Shown here in pieces: positions 1 to 10,705 of a stretch of DNA of 33,141 nt (position 1 is the first letter of the stretch; each line of letters begins with the position of its first letter). The stretch lies in contig CAUDNR010004556.1 of NCBI GenBank assembly GCA_958430865.1, positions 112,534 through 145,674 on the forward strand, written 5' to 3'. This DNA comes from Entrophospora sp. SA101. Its lineage: Eukaryota; Glomeromycota; Glomeromycetes; Entrophosporales; Entrophosporaceae. The position numbers were made by a program, and so were the translations under genes. A model generated the notes under the pieces. That model saw nothing but the letters and a program-made list of their open reading frames with translations. It made no database searches and was not told the origin of the DNA.

Positions 1-75
<75 letters not shown>
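1..75. repeat. (ATT)n microsatellite at the left window edge
   Basis: Uninterrupted ATT repeats run from the first base to about 75, so the true left end of the tract lies outside the window. The same tract, with interruptions, precedes the second copy of the duplicated block at about 25497-25619. A sequence starting inside such a tract is a common place for a contig to end. Confidence 0.95.
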
Positions 76-78
<3 letters not shown>

Positions 79-1529
79 AACCCATTAATCCGTCAACAAA
101 CCGCGATACCTACATCAATTGAAGACTTTTTTAGACAAAAGAACACGAATGAAACCTGATTTTTTAAAAAATCAATATTATCCAATAATACTTACTATTT
201 TAATTGACCCGTTACCAATTCGGATGAAAAAAAATCTTTAATATTAATATTAACGGATTCGTAAAGAGACCATATTAACAATCATTCAAAAATACTCGAT
301 TACGGTGCATAAAATTCGCGTTCATGATGTGCAGCACAGTCAACACTCAATATAGTGAACCTACTATATAGTGAATCATATGATATAATGAAGATGAGAA
401 ATTTCATTATATATAAATTCAGCTTGATATAAATGATTTTTAATATAAACTTCCCATACAATGATATGGTGAAGGAAGTTGTTTTGTCAAAAGCCAATTC
501 TTCTTTATATTGAATACCCAAACTATATTACATTTACTTTTTATTTTTCTATAGTGCACAAAATTATATATGTGAGCCATTATTAATAAATTTTTTGTGC
601 AAAACATCTATAATAATAAAAATTGATTGGAGAATTTTATACATTGCTCGATTAGTCAATTTCCCCTATTATTCCAATCTATTTATACATTTCGCAAATT
701 AATGAATATGATTTTTACCAATTTTACATATAATGTATATATAATATTCAAAACCTGATAGAATGCTTGTTTTTTTTCAATATCTATATATAATCATCAA
801 GACCACGTTTCAGATTCATTATCAATAACAACTTCGGTGATTCTATAAATTTGTACATTTTTATAGCACTAATAAAAGCTTTACTTTATTTTTAGGAAGA
901 AATTTAAGGAACGGTATATACGGAATTTCAAGGTGTCTTGATATACAATGACGGGTGTTTTATATGGGGGTAACTTCAGCTCATTTAAAAATAACTATAC
1001 ATTATGAAATCACACAAATTTTCATTGACTATTTATTACTCCGCTTAATAAAGATAAAAAGTGGCATGTCTCGGGTTACATCAAATATCATTCTTTAATA
1101 TTAAAATCTTCTATATTAACGCTTTCCGTTACCCACTATTTAATGAATAAGAATGAATGTATTAACCAATCAAAGTCAAGAATTGATTTTTACGGTGGCG
1201 CAAAAAATTTTTATTCAAATTGGGCAAACAAAAAAAATTTTGAAAAAATTGTATGCACGATTTACTATATATTAAAATTGGGGAATTTTAATTCGTTAAA
1301 AAACAAGATTGTGTAATTATGTACGTACTCAAAGGGAAATTCATACAGTACGATAAACAAACACACCAAACCTATTAGAAATGAAAAATTTTGTAAATAG
1401 GAAATAATTGCCAAAACATTTGTTATGCAAGGGAGAATTCACGTTCCGTGTTTAAGATAAACAAAAAAAACTATTTAAATGGATGCTGATACTAGAAGAT
1501 TTTTTTTTTTAAAAATTTTTTTAATAAAA
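76..1529. other. Gene-free AT-rich stretch upstream of the F-box gene
   Basis: I see no convincing gene. The short frames present are low-complexity. Small features are a direct repeat ATATAGTGAA at about 351 and 368 and an inverted pair GCACAAAA / TTTTGTGC at about 554 and 593. The stretch is copied unchanged at 25619-27072. Bases just before the F-box start presumably hold its promoter and 5' UTR, but no specific site is recognisable. Confidence 0.5.
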
Positions 1530-2427
1530 ATGTTGAAACTACCTTTTGAAATTATATTACTTATATTAGAACAATTGCCAACAAGGCAACTTTGTAAATT
1601 TGCCACTTTATCAAAAACTTATAACTTGGAAATTAAAAGAATTGTTATACGTAGATTTTATTCCACCTTTTCAGATCCAAATAAACGTTTATTGGTTTGT
1701 GTTGGTTTGTTTTTTCCTTCGATTTTTTTTTTTAAAATAAAAACTAAATGTTCAATAATTTTTATTCACGCAGGTTTATTTATCAAGATATGATTTATTA
1801 GAAATGTCACAAACAAATCATGTTTATGATTTAGCATTTAAAAATGTAAATCAAGAGAAATTATTTGCTTTATTTTCAATGGAAACGACACAACCTAAGG
1901 GAACAATAGGACCGGAAAGACATAATTTAGAAGGTTTGAAAATGCGTGACGGAACATTATTAAAAACAAAACCAATGAATAATCCTGTGCAGCATATTTT
2001 GGGTCGGGGTATCACGTCAGAAGAGAAAGATGTTAGAATCTATTTATACGATGCAGATGATTTATCAGATGAAAAACCTTTCACACGATCATTTCACGTA
2101 ACCAATGGCAAATTAATCACACCGACTGACTCGTGCCCGAATAGTAATGGTCGATGGTCAAGCAAACTTTATTCAAAAAATAAAATAAAATCTAATAGCA
2201 TCGCTGCCGCTGCCGAATTTGTTGGTAAAAACGAGACGATATATGATATACCGTGTATACATTATATGATAGATACATTGAAATCGGTTTCGGTTAAATG
2301 TGAAATGTTGTTGGTTGCATGGGAAGAAAAAAGAAAAGACAAATCTTGTTCTAATGGTATAAAATATATATTATTGAATGGCGGTGAAAAACTTATTAGA
2401 TCGAGAAAACATTGTATAATTTCTTGA
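1530..2427 (+). CDS. F-box-type protein of unknown target, copy A
   Basis: Two exons: 1530-1694 and 1774-2427, with a 79-nt GT...CAG intron that joins in phase 0. The product is about 272 residues. The N-terminus (LPFEIILLILEQLP, then a basic helix) matches an F-box, the segment that binds Skp1 in SCF ubiquitin ligases; this is family knowledge, and the Skp1 link is inferred. The remaining roughly 220 residues match nothing I recognise and show no LRR, WD or kelch repeat. An in-frame ATG at 1479 would add 17 residues, largely Phe/Lys/Ile encoded by a T/A run, so I prefer 1530, which starts just before the F-box. An identical gene lies at 27073-27970. Splice sites are inferred from consensus and frame continuity only. 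Confidence 0.72.
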
Positions 2428-4224
2428 ATTTTATTATTTTATATATTGTATGTATTTTATTTTTGTATATATATTTACAATATTGCACAGTGCGTGCAAA
2501 TTTTTTAATTATTTGTTTATATCTTATAAATAAACTATGTATGCGGTGCATACATATTTATATTAATTACAATAAAGTCAATAATAATAAATGAATTACG
2601 GGAAAACTTAAATTGTAATGGTAATTATTGGTAGTCGGACAATTTGTCACAACATGTGCTTGGTTATATGATGATGATAGGATGATCCGAAATATCGCTT
2701 TTTTTTAACGACAAGATCACCACAAACTTGTTATAAACCGGTTTAATTCTCAAAGTAAAAACCATTCATCCTTATTATTATGGGAAATCAAAGCACAGTT
2801 TATTTCTTAATAAAAGGAGAAACTTGGAATTCTAAATATGTAAAAAATTAAATTAACATTATTATTATTATTATTACTACTACTATTATTATTATTATTA
2901 TAAATATAAGAAGATAAAATATGCATTCTTTTTTTTTAATGCCAATGTGAGGCCTTACGACCACATTTATTGACCCGTCTAAATAATTATAAAAGATGGT
3001 AAAAAAATTTCTTCTCTTGTCACCACCACCCACAAACAGCAAATTCCAACATTAGTCATGAGAAATAGAATATGTTAGATGTACAAAGTTCTTTTAGTTC
3101 AATTTGATATCCCAGTCGAATGTGAACATTCTATAAATTCCTCACACCTGATGTTCTTTGTACCATGTTTAATAGTTCTTGGAATTATTTTAATAAAATC
3201 AATGTTTATTTATTTACAGTAAATATATAAATCCTATTGTTAACCTTAAAAGAATTGAGAAATTCAAAATTCTTATTTCAATTCGAATACTTGCTCATCT
3301 CCGAAGTTACTAATACACGGCAAAATACAATCGTACTCAATGAAAGAATTCCTGATGTAGAAATGACTCGGGAATAATTAAGGCTCCAAACATTTAATAT
3401 ATAAATAAATCAATCAAATGAAAATTTTTTGTTTCGGCGAATCTTTTTTCAAATTCGTATAATGAGTTTTTAAAATTTTTGCTTCACATATAAATTTCGT
3501 TGAACGCGGTTTTAATTTTCTTATGCTTCCCATCCTATATATTATTATTTATTATTATTATTATTATCGTGTGACTTCTCTCGTACTTAAACATACCAAT
3601 ACGGAAATGGCACGGAGTAGATTCTCCTATTACTATTACTATTACTATTATTGTGTTTTCCGTATTAAAATCCACTTTCCATGTATGGAAGCCATATGGA
3701 AAGTATTACTAATACTAATACGGAAAAAAGTTCTCAAAAATATTCTATAATTCTATGTAAAATTCAATATTAGTATTATTATTATTAGTATTACATATTG
3801 TAAGGACAGATCACGTGTTAGAAAATACGATTTGCCGACACATTGATTATTATTATTATTATTATTATTTATTTTTTACAAATAATTCGAACATTTAATA
3901 ATAAACAAATTAATTCTTTTTTGTTTAACAAATAAAACACTTGTGGTCGGAAATCAAATTTTGTTTATTATATATATTATGCAGTGTTTGCAGAATTACA
4001 TATTACAAAAATTACAGATTTTGACACTTGCTTCTATTATTTTATTCAAGTTACACGAACGTAAAAAACTTTCTTTTATATTAATATATGAAAAATCCCA
4101 CTCATCTCTACTTCCTCCAGGGTAATCCCTTTTTTTCGATATTCGTAAAAAAAAATATATATATATATGTTCTTTGACATTTGTTCAATGACACAAAATA
4201 AAAATATATTGTTTTATAGTACTA
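2428..4224. other. Intergenic stretch with microsatellites, no gene seen
   Basis: Between the F-box gene and the kinase promoter block I find only AT-rich sequence. It contains several TAT/ATT microsatellites (about 2857-2900, 3541-3567, 3630-3650 and 3848-3869), a short AT dinucleotide run near 4150 and a nested palindrome at 3657-3726. The short frames come from these repeats (runs of Tyr or Ile) and are not credible genes. The stretch is duplicated at 27971-29767. Confidence 0.55.
3598..3726. repeat. Nested palindrome built on AATACGGAAA
   Basis: AATACGGAAA occurs at 3598-3607 and 3717-3726, and its reverse complement at 3657-3666. Inside the 3657-3726 pair sits a second inverted pair, ACTTTCCAT (3674-3682) and ATGGAAAGT (3696-3704), so the segment could fold as a long interrupted hairpin. 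It may be a remnant of a small inverted-repeat element. The same structure is at 29141-29269 in copy B. Confidence 0.7.
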
Positions 4225-5207
4225 TCATAACCCTTTCTGATGATTAATGGATTGACCAACATTTAATTATTAGTTAGTATTAGGAACCCTTTTATTAGTT
4301 TTGCTATTGATTTTAGGGACGCCTCAAGTAGTGTAATTGTATATGGTGATTTTAGTTTAGTTTGAACATTATTGTGCCAGATTTAGTGACTCTGCAATAG
4401 AGTAAAGTTTTTATTCGTAATACAAATTTTTGTTTGAATTATTCAAATCATTCGTTTATTATTCGAATTATTGTCATTCGTTTATTGAAATTGTTATCAT
4501 TCGTTTATTCTAATTGTTTATTTGAATTATCCAAATCATTCGTTTATTATTCGTTTATTATTCGAATTTTTATCATTCATTATTCGAATTGTTGTCATTC
4601 ATTTATTCAAATATTTGTTTTGCCTGAATTATTCATTTTATTTCATTTATTCGTTTTATTATTCAAATTATTGTCATTCTTTATTCAAACTATTCGTTTT
4701 GTTCAAATTATTCGCTTTATTCGAACTATTCGCTTTGTTTTAAATATTCAAATTATTTCAAATTATTCGACTATTCGTTTATTCGTTTTATTCATTTTAT
4801 TCAAATTATTCGAATTATTCGAATTATTCGTTTATTTGCTTTATTTAAATTATCGTTTGAATTTTTTATTTTATTTGTTTATTTGTTTATTCGTTTATTC
4901 TTCTTATTTGAATTATCAAATTATCGAATTGTTCGTTATTCATTTTATTCGAATAAACTTCATGATGTAATTCAAATACTCAAATTCATAACAAGTAAAA
5001 CAAATAATTTGAATAAACCCTTACTCGAATAAAAGTCCTATAGTGATTTAATTAGTTTGCCAGAATTGCGACTCCAATAATTCAGATCGCACGCTCGCAA
5101 TATTTATTACAGTTTACGACTTTAGGGTGTCAAGGTAAAATTTAAATATATTTTGTGATACATATTTGTGGCTGAAAAAAAAATTTTTTTTGACAAATTA
5201 TACCACG
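4225..5207 (+). promoter_or_regulatory. Conserved kinase upstream block with TTCG-rich tract
   Basis: This block precedes all three kinase copies (4225, 8879 and 29768). It has two conserved non-repetitive ends, about 4225-4405 and 5040-5207. They surround a degenerate tract (about 4434-4965) made of ATTCGTTTATTCGAATTATT-like words, which is rich in TTCGAA and hence in CpG against an AT-rich background. Frames through the tract (Phe/Ile/Leu-rich) are artefacts. The conserved ends probably hold the promoter and 5' UTR, since they are kept next to the ATG even in the decayed copy; that role is inferred. No TATA box or factor site is identified. Confidence 0.55.
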
Positions 5208-6584
5208 ATGGAAAACACTTTGGATGAAAATAAACATCATGTCGATACTTCTACTGACAAAAATGATGAATATTCAAAGAAAGGGGGTAAAAAATATGGG
5301 GAATGTCCAACCTGCAATAGATATAATACTGATTATTCATGGTGTCAATCATGTGATCCAAAGCTATTAACTGAAGGATGGACTAGTGGCAATGAAACAT
5401 TAGATGAATTGATTAAAAGCACACAACTTAAAGCAACTGAGTATGCTAATTATGATTATCTTCAATGGATTCCTTATAATGATTTAACAAATATTGAAAA
5501 AATTGGTGAAGGTGGTTTTGCAACTATATCCAAAGCTACTTGGTTAAATGGTATGAAATATACTAATAGAAATAAAAGAACTAACAAAGATAGGACTGTG
5601 GCATTAAAAAAACTACATAATTCACAGAATATTTCTGATGAATTTTTTAATGAGGTAGATTATTTTATTTTTCTATTTATTTTCTGATTTTTTAGATATT
5701 ATCATTATTATTGTTGTAATTAAATATTTTATTTGTTATTTTAGCTCAAAAATTATGCAAACTTTCATAATAAAGTAGCTATAATTCATATTTATGGATT
5801 AACACAAGATCCAATTACAAAAGAATATATATTTGTAATGGCATATATGGAAGATGGAAGTCTTCAAAATTATTTAAAAAAAGATTTTAAAAATTTAAAA
5901 TGGGAAAACAAAATTAATATTCTTTATAAAATTATTAAAGGTTTAAAAAATATTCATGAAAAAAAAATCATTCATCATGACCTTCATAGTGGTAATATCC
6001 TTCAAAAAAACAAATTGGAATCATATATCGCAGATTTAGGATTATCATGCACATCTAGTCAAACATCATCATCAAAAAAAAATGACATATGTGGAGTACT
6101 ACCATATATTGCACCAGAAGTTTTAAATAAGAAACCATATACAATGGCATCAGATGTATATAGTTTTGGAGTTCTGATGTCTGTAATATCAACTGGCCAA
6201 CAACCATTTATTAATTTGGCACATGATGAATATCTTGCAATGGAAATATGTAGAGGTGTAAGACCTGGATTCTCAAACAATACTCCAAAATTCTATATTG
6301 AACTAGCATTCAGATGCATGGATGCTAATCCAGATAAACGCCTAACTGCTGGAAAAATTTATGAGATTATTAACATTTGGAATAATTCACTACTGGGTAA
6401 TGAAGATGAATCAATTAGAAAAGAGTTTAAGAAAATGGATGAAATAAAATTTGATCCTTCAACAATTACTGCAGTAATTCATCCAAATGCAGTTTATACT
6501 AGCAGATTATTAAATTTTACAAACCTTCCCCAACCTGTAAATTCCAATAAAGTAACAATTATTGGTAATAATGGTAATTATTAA
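5208..6584 (+). CDS. Protein kinase with N-terminal zinc-ribbon-like segment, copy A
   Basis: Two exons, 5208-5654 and 5745-6584, with a 90-nt intron joining in phase 0, give 428 residues. The N-terminus has two CxxC pairs (Cys33/36 and Cys46/49, CPTCNRYNTDYSWCQSC) that could bind zinc. The kinase domain starts near residue 95: Gly-loop IGEGGFA (99-105), VALK lysine K134, catalytic HHDLHSGN (226-233, Asp228), ADLG in place of DFG (245-248) and APE (272-274). All key catalytic residues are present, so activity is plausible. The second residue of HRD is His. The tail after the kinase lobe is short, with an IHPNAVYTSRLLNF motif. This layout is typical of the large lineage-expanded kinase family of Glomeromycotina. 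Substrates are unknown. The ATG at 5208 is chosen because an upstream in-frame extension lacks an ATG. Confidence 0.9.
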
Positions 6585-7320
6585 TATTCAATCATTGATT
6601 ATTTCATATTTATTAATTTTAAAATTAACTTTTGTGATAAATATTTTATAGATTCTAAACAAATTGATTTAACTATACTAGATGACTTTACCTGAATAAG
6701 TTAAATCTTGTCACTTTATTAAATATTAAATTATTTATTATTTATTTTTATTTATCAGGTTACTATAGTTGTGATATTAAATATCTTTGAAAATGATATT
6801 ATGTTGTGTGTGAAAATCAAATTTGTGTCAATTTGAAATTTACTAATATTAATGTTAATTAAATTTTGGGTGAGTGTTTGAATACAAAATTCTGATTGGC
6901 TAATTTGAATTTCACGCGCGTGAATTTGAAATTTGGATGTCATAATATGCACATTAACTTTTAATTTATTTTCAAATCAATGTTTTATGGCATTAACAAG
7001 TTGAAGTGATGTACTTGTCAATATATTATTTAAAAATTTTAAAATTTATAATTTAAATATACCTACCTATATTATTAAATAAAAAGCCCATATTTAACTT
7101 ACTTGTTGAACCATTATCAGTCAACTTCCAGAAGAGATTCCCCATCCTCCAGATTTGGTTGTCCTAATGATTCTTTCCTCCAAAAATACATAACAAAGAT
7201 ACAAACTATGTGGTATACTGATTTGGAAGCCTTGATGTTTTCCCCAATGGAAAGGGCACTATGAGTGCATTAAAAAATAACACCTTCAATAAATAGCTAG
7301 GTCATGCTTGTATTGGTACT
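6520..7320 (+). repeat. Diverged extension of the direct repeat, copy A side
   Basis: From 6520 the two arms are still homologous but carry many substitutions and indels. The match covers the kinase 3' end, its 3' UTR and a segment around 7100-7320 (GGTACT), where homology stops. The equivalent on the other side is 32063-32949. The last part looks like a decayed coding segment: copy A lacks about 45 bases, and its frame is broken compared with 32674-32925. Confidence 0.8.
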
Positions 7321-8878
7321 AGCCACATTGATGTTTTGAGAAAAGAAGAAAATTTCAAAATTAGAACCAGATACTGGCCACCAAAAATGTAACTGTGAGA
7401 AACATCTGTCAAAAATCACAACCTTGCCATTACATTTCTCCCCCTTTTTAAAAAGAAATAAGTGTGTAGAGGCTTCCTCAGATTTTCTACACTTTGATGA
7501 TGGCCAAAGACAAAAGGACCCACTTGCATAAAATGGCAACACCATGCCAAGCAATCACCCATTGCACATTTACCTGCACTATCACAATATGCCAGAACAA
7601 GTTGTGGAAGGACCCTGGGATGTTGAATTAGGGCATTTCTTCAAACATGACAAATTTCAAAACCATGGGATGATCCACATGCACAGCCTTACCTACATGA
7701 AAAAAACATATCTTTTAATGCAAACCAGCAGACATTCCATCATGGAAAAAACATTGTATAATTTGGTCATTGTAACCATCAAATGGAGAACCATGTTCCC
7801 TCAGCTGATATGGAATGACCGTATAAATTTTCAACATGTGATGTCCACAGGATTTGTGAAATAATCACAAATCTGACAAATATTGAAAACATATCATAAT
7901 GAGGAGGCTAAGTGCAATTGAATTGATGATACTTTTGTTCCAATACCTAGTAACCCCAGATATTCCACTACTTCTCTTCTGCACCCTCTGAGTACCAACT
8001 AAGATCTGTGAAACTGATGCACTTGTTAAACAAGAAAATTGACATTGAAAGTGGTGAGAGGAGTGGTGAGGGCAAGTAATCCTTGCTGTAATGAGTTAGA
8101 TCTATCATTAAGATTTTGAGCATCTTGAGCTTCTGATGAGGTTTCATTTAAAGAAATACTTTCAAGCAATGCTCCTTTTTCTACTTCCTCCTCATAAATT
8201 ATTTATTTTGAGAATTAACACTATTTAAAGATGATGGATTTGATGATGATGTTTCTAGGCTTAGAGTAGGACTACAAATATAGCAATCATGATTGTTGTG
8301 ATCTTTTAATTCTGGATCAATAGCATATTTATTTCTAGTTCAGGATTTATTCAGCTAATTAATTGATTTTCCTGAAAAAATAATCCAGAAACTTGTCCTG
8401 TTAAAGCTGTGTTGATTTCAAAGAAAGGTCCATCAAAATCTTCTATGTCATTAATGAATTGGTGCAATACAAATGTGTCCAGAGTCACATTGTCATATTT
8501 TTCTGTTTAATAATATTTTCAAGGAAGTCAAATTATCATCAACACTTGAGTTAACATTTATAAATCAAAGCTGACTACCATCTGAAATTTCAATGAATAT
8601 AAATTTTATTTTTAATTAATTATGACAAAAACATTTCATCAGGTATCATTTATTCATGACATCATCAATGACACATTTTTGACATTTAACTTTAGTAATT
8701 GTCAATTAGTCATCATTTATCATTCTATTTTTATTTTATTTTATTGGACAAAAATCATGTTATTTGTAATACTTCAAGAATTATAAATATGTTTGAAATC
8801 TCCTTTAGTGAAAAAAAAAAATTAACCAATAAAAATAACCCTTTTCATTAATTGATAAATCTGGCATGATTGATTGAT
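7100..8878. other. Decayed coding-like sequence, no intact gene
   Basis: Base composition is less AT-rich from about 7100 to 8100 and short open stretches occur on both strands, for example plus-strand words around 7540-7860 and minus-strand words at 7297-7554. Stops interrupt every frame and I recognise no domain. I take it as an old transposon or gene relic. From about 8100 to 8878 I see only AT-rich sequence with scattered short repeats and no gene. Confidence 0.4.
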
Positions 8879-10278
8879 TCATAACCCTTTCTGGTGATTA
8901 ATGGTTTGGCCAACATTTAATTATTAGTTAGGGACCCTTTTTACTATATTGTTTGTATATAGGGAGGGATGCCTCAAGTAGTGTAGTTGTATATTTTAGT
9001 TTGTTTAGTTTGAACATTATTGTGCCAGATTTAGTGACTCTGCACTAGAGTCGAGTTTCTATTCATAATAAAATTTTGTTCAAAATTATTCAAACCATTC
9101 ATTTTGTTTGAATTGTTTATTATTTGAATTGTATCATTCATTTATTATTTGAATTATTATCATTCGTTTATTCAAATTATCATCATTCATTTATTATTTG
9201 AATTGTTATCATCATTTGTTTATTCAAATACTTGTTTTGCTTGAATTATTCATTTTATTTCGTTTATTCATTTTATTATTCGAATTGTTGTCATCATTTA
9301 TTAAAAATATTTGTTTATTCATTTTATTCAAACTATTCAAATTATTCGAATTATTATTTGTTTATTTGTCTTTTTTGAATTATCAAATTATCGAATTATT
9401 CATTATTCATTTTATTTGAATAAACTTTCAATGTAATTCAAATACTCAAATCATAGCAAGTAAAACAAATAATTTGAATAAGGGTTTATTCAAATAGAAA
9501 CTCTAATCAAGCATTGAGTTGTATCTAGTGATTTTAATTTAGTTTTCCAGATTTGGTGACTCCAATAATTCAGATTGCATGCTTGCAATATTTATTACAG
9601 TTTTACAACTTTAGGGTGTCAATGCTAAATTGTTTTAGCTCAGGTAAAATTTAATTTTTTTTTTATATATATTTTTGTGATACATATTTGTGGCTGGGAA
9701 AAAAAAATTTTTTTTTGACAAATTATACAAAAATCATGATGGGGAACACTTTAAATAAAAATAAGCATCATGATGACACTTCTACTGACAAAAATGATGA
9801 ATATTTTGATGAAAGAGATGATGAATATGGGGAATGTCCAACCTGCAATAGATATAATACTAATTATTCATGGTGTCAATCATGTGATCCAAAGCTATTA
9901 ACTGAAGGATGGACTAGTGGCAATGAAACATTAGATGAGTTGATTAAAAGTACACAACTTAAAGCAACATATTATCATTATAGTAATCATCTCAAATGGA
10001 TTCCTTATAATAATTTAACAAATATTGAAAAGATAAGTGAAGGTGAGTTTGCAACTATATCTAAAGCTACTTGGTTAAATGGTTATAAAAGTATAAATTA
10101 TAATAATGAAAGAACTAGCGAGGATATACCTGTGTCATTAAAAAAACTACATAATTCACAAAATATTTCTAATGAATTTCTTTATGAGGTAAATTATTTT
10201 ATTTTTTTATTTATTTTCTGATTTTAAATATTATTCTGAGATTCAATATATATTTTTTTATATAGTTTAGAAATTATG
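8879..10278 (+). pseudogene. Truncated third kinase copy with its upstream block
   Basis: The upstream block (8879 on) and first exon (ATG 9736 or 9739, to 10188) align to the kinases at 5208 and 30751. The CxxC/CxxC segment is kept. The Gly-loop reads ISEGEFA, so two of its glycines are lost (to Ser and Glu), and VALK became VSLK. The intron 10189-10265 still has GT...TATAG ends. Exon 2 keeps only about four codons (FRNY) before unrelated sequence begins near 10278, so the catalytic lobe is missing. A kinase is therefore not made. CpG sites seen in the intact copies are often TpG or CpA here, a sign of deamination decay. Confidence 0.88.
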
Positions 10279-10705
10279 TGGGGCATGCTGCAACAAAACC
10301 AGACAAAGTGAACATTGGTATTACCAAGATTTTCAGGGATCAAAATTTAGTCATCATCATTAATGTGTCGTCCCATTTGTTATCTTCATTTTTGCATGTA
10401 GAACTGTTCCTATATAAAGGTAAAACCAATTTATAATAGAGATCGAGAATTATACATAGTACAATAAAAGTAATTATTATAGTATTATCAGAAAGTCATA
10501 AGGAGTTATGATTAGTATTTTTAGTAAATATAAGACCTCAAGGATCTAATGATAAGTGTGAAGCACAAATATTTTTATAAACTTAATATAAGTTAGTGAA
10601 ACACAAGCCTTTGATCCACGAATATTGATATTTATTTTGCAATTATAAAAATAAGCAATTGATGATTATCATAAGGATATTTGATATAATTTATATTAAT
10701 TTTCA
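10279..10705. other. Unassigned sequence after the kinase break
   Basis: The sequence after the truncation point has no long frame and no recognisable domain. It separates the broken kinase from the 3' end of the minus-strand histone-like gene and probably includes that gene's 3' UTR and terminator. Confidence 0.4.

Larger units (their letters stand above)
1..6519 (+). repeat. Near-identical 6.5 kb direct repeat, copy A
   Basis: Every landmark here recurs 25543 bases downstream: F-box gene, microsatellites, the TTCG-rich tract, and the kinase with its intron. I noticed one substitution (A at 4251, T at 29794; the diverged third copy also has T, so the A looks private). The identical stretch ends at 6519. 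At 6520, 6539 and a 3-base indel in the last codons of the kinase the copies begin to differ, and they then diverge quickly. The left boundary is unknown because the window starts inside it. It could be a true recent duplication or gene conversion, or two assembly paths through one locus. Confidence 0.93.

Noticed and set aside
300..521. 73-codon minus-strand frame near the left edge
   Set aside because: AT-rich chance frame with no family likeness and no supporting splice or start context; its presence in both arms only reflects the duplication.
2848..3750. Short frames with poly-Ile or poly-Tyr runs
   Set aside because: They are translations of TAT/ATT microsatellites.
4434..4970. 178-codon frame rich in Phe, Ile and Leu (also at 29977-30513 and, shorter, 9198-9419)
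   Set aside because: It is produced by the TTCG/ATT word tract, which is open in more than one frame and changes composition with CpG decay. No domain, and the codons follow the repeat.
6059..6280. Minus-strand frame inside the kinase (also 31602-31823)
   Set aside because: Shadow of the kinase coding strand, which has all family motifs.
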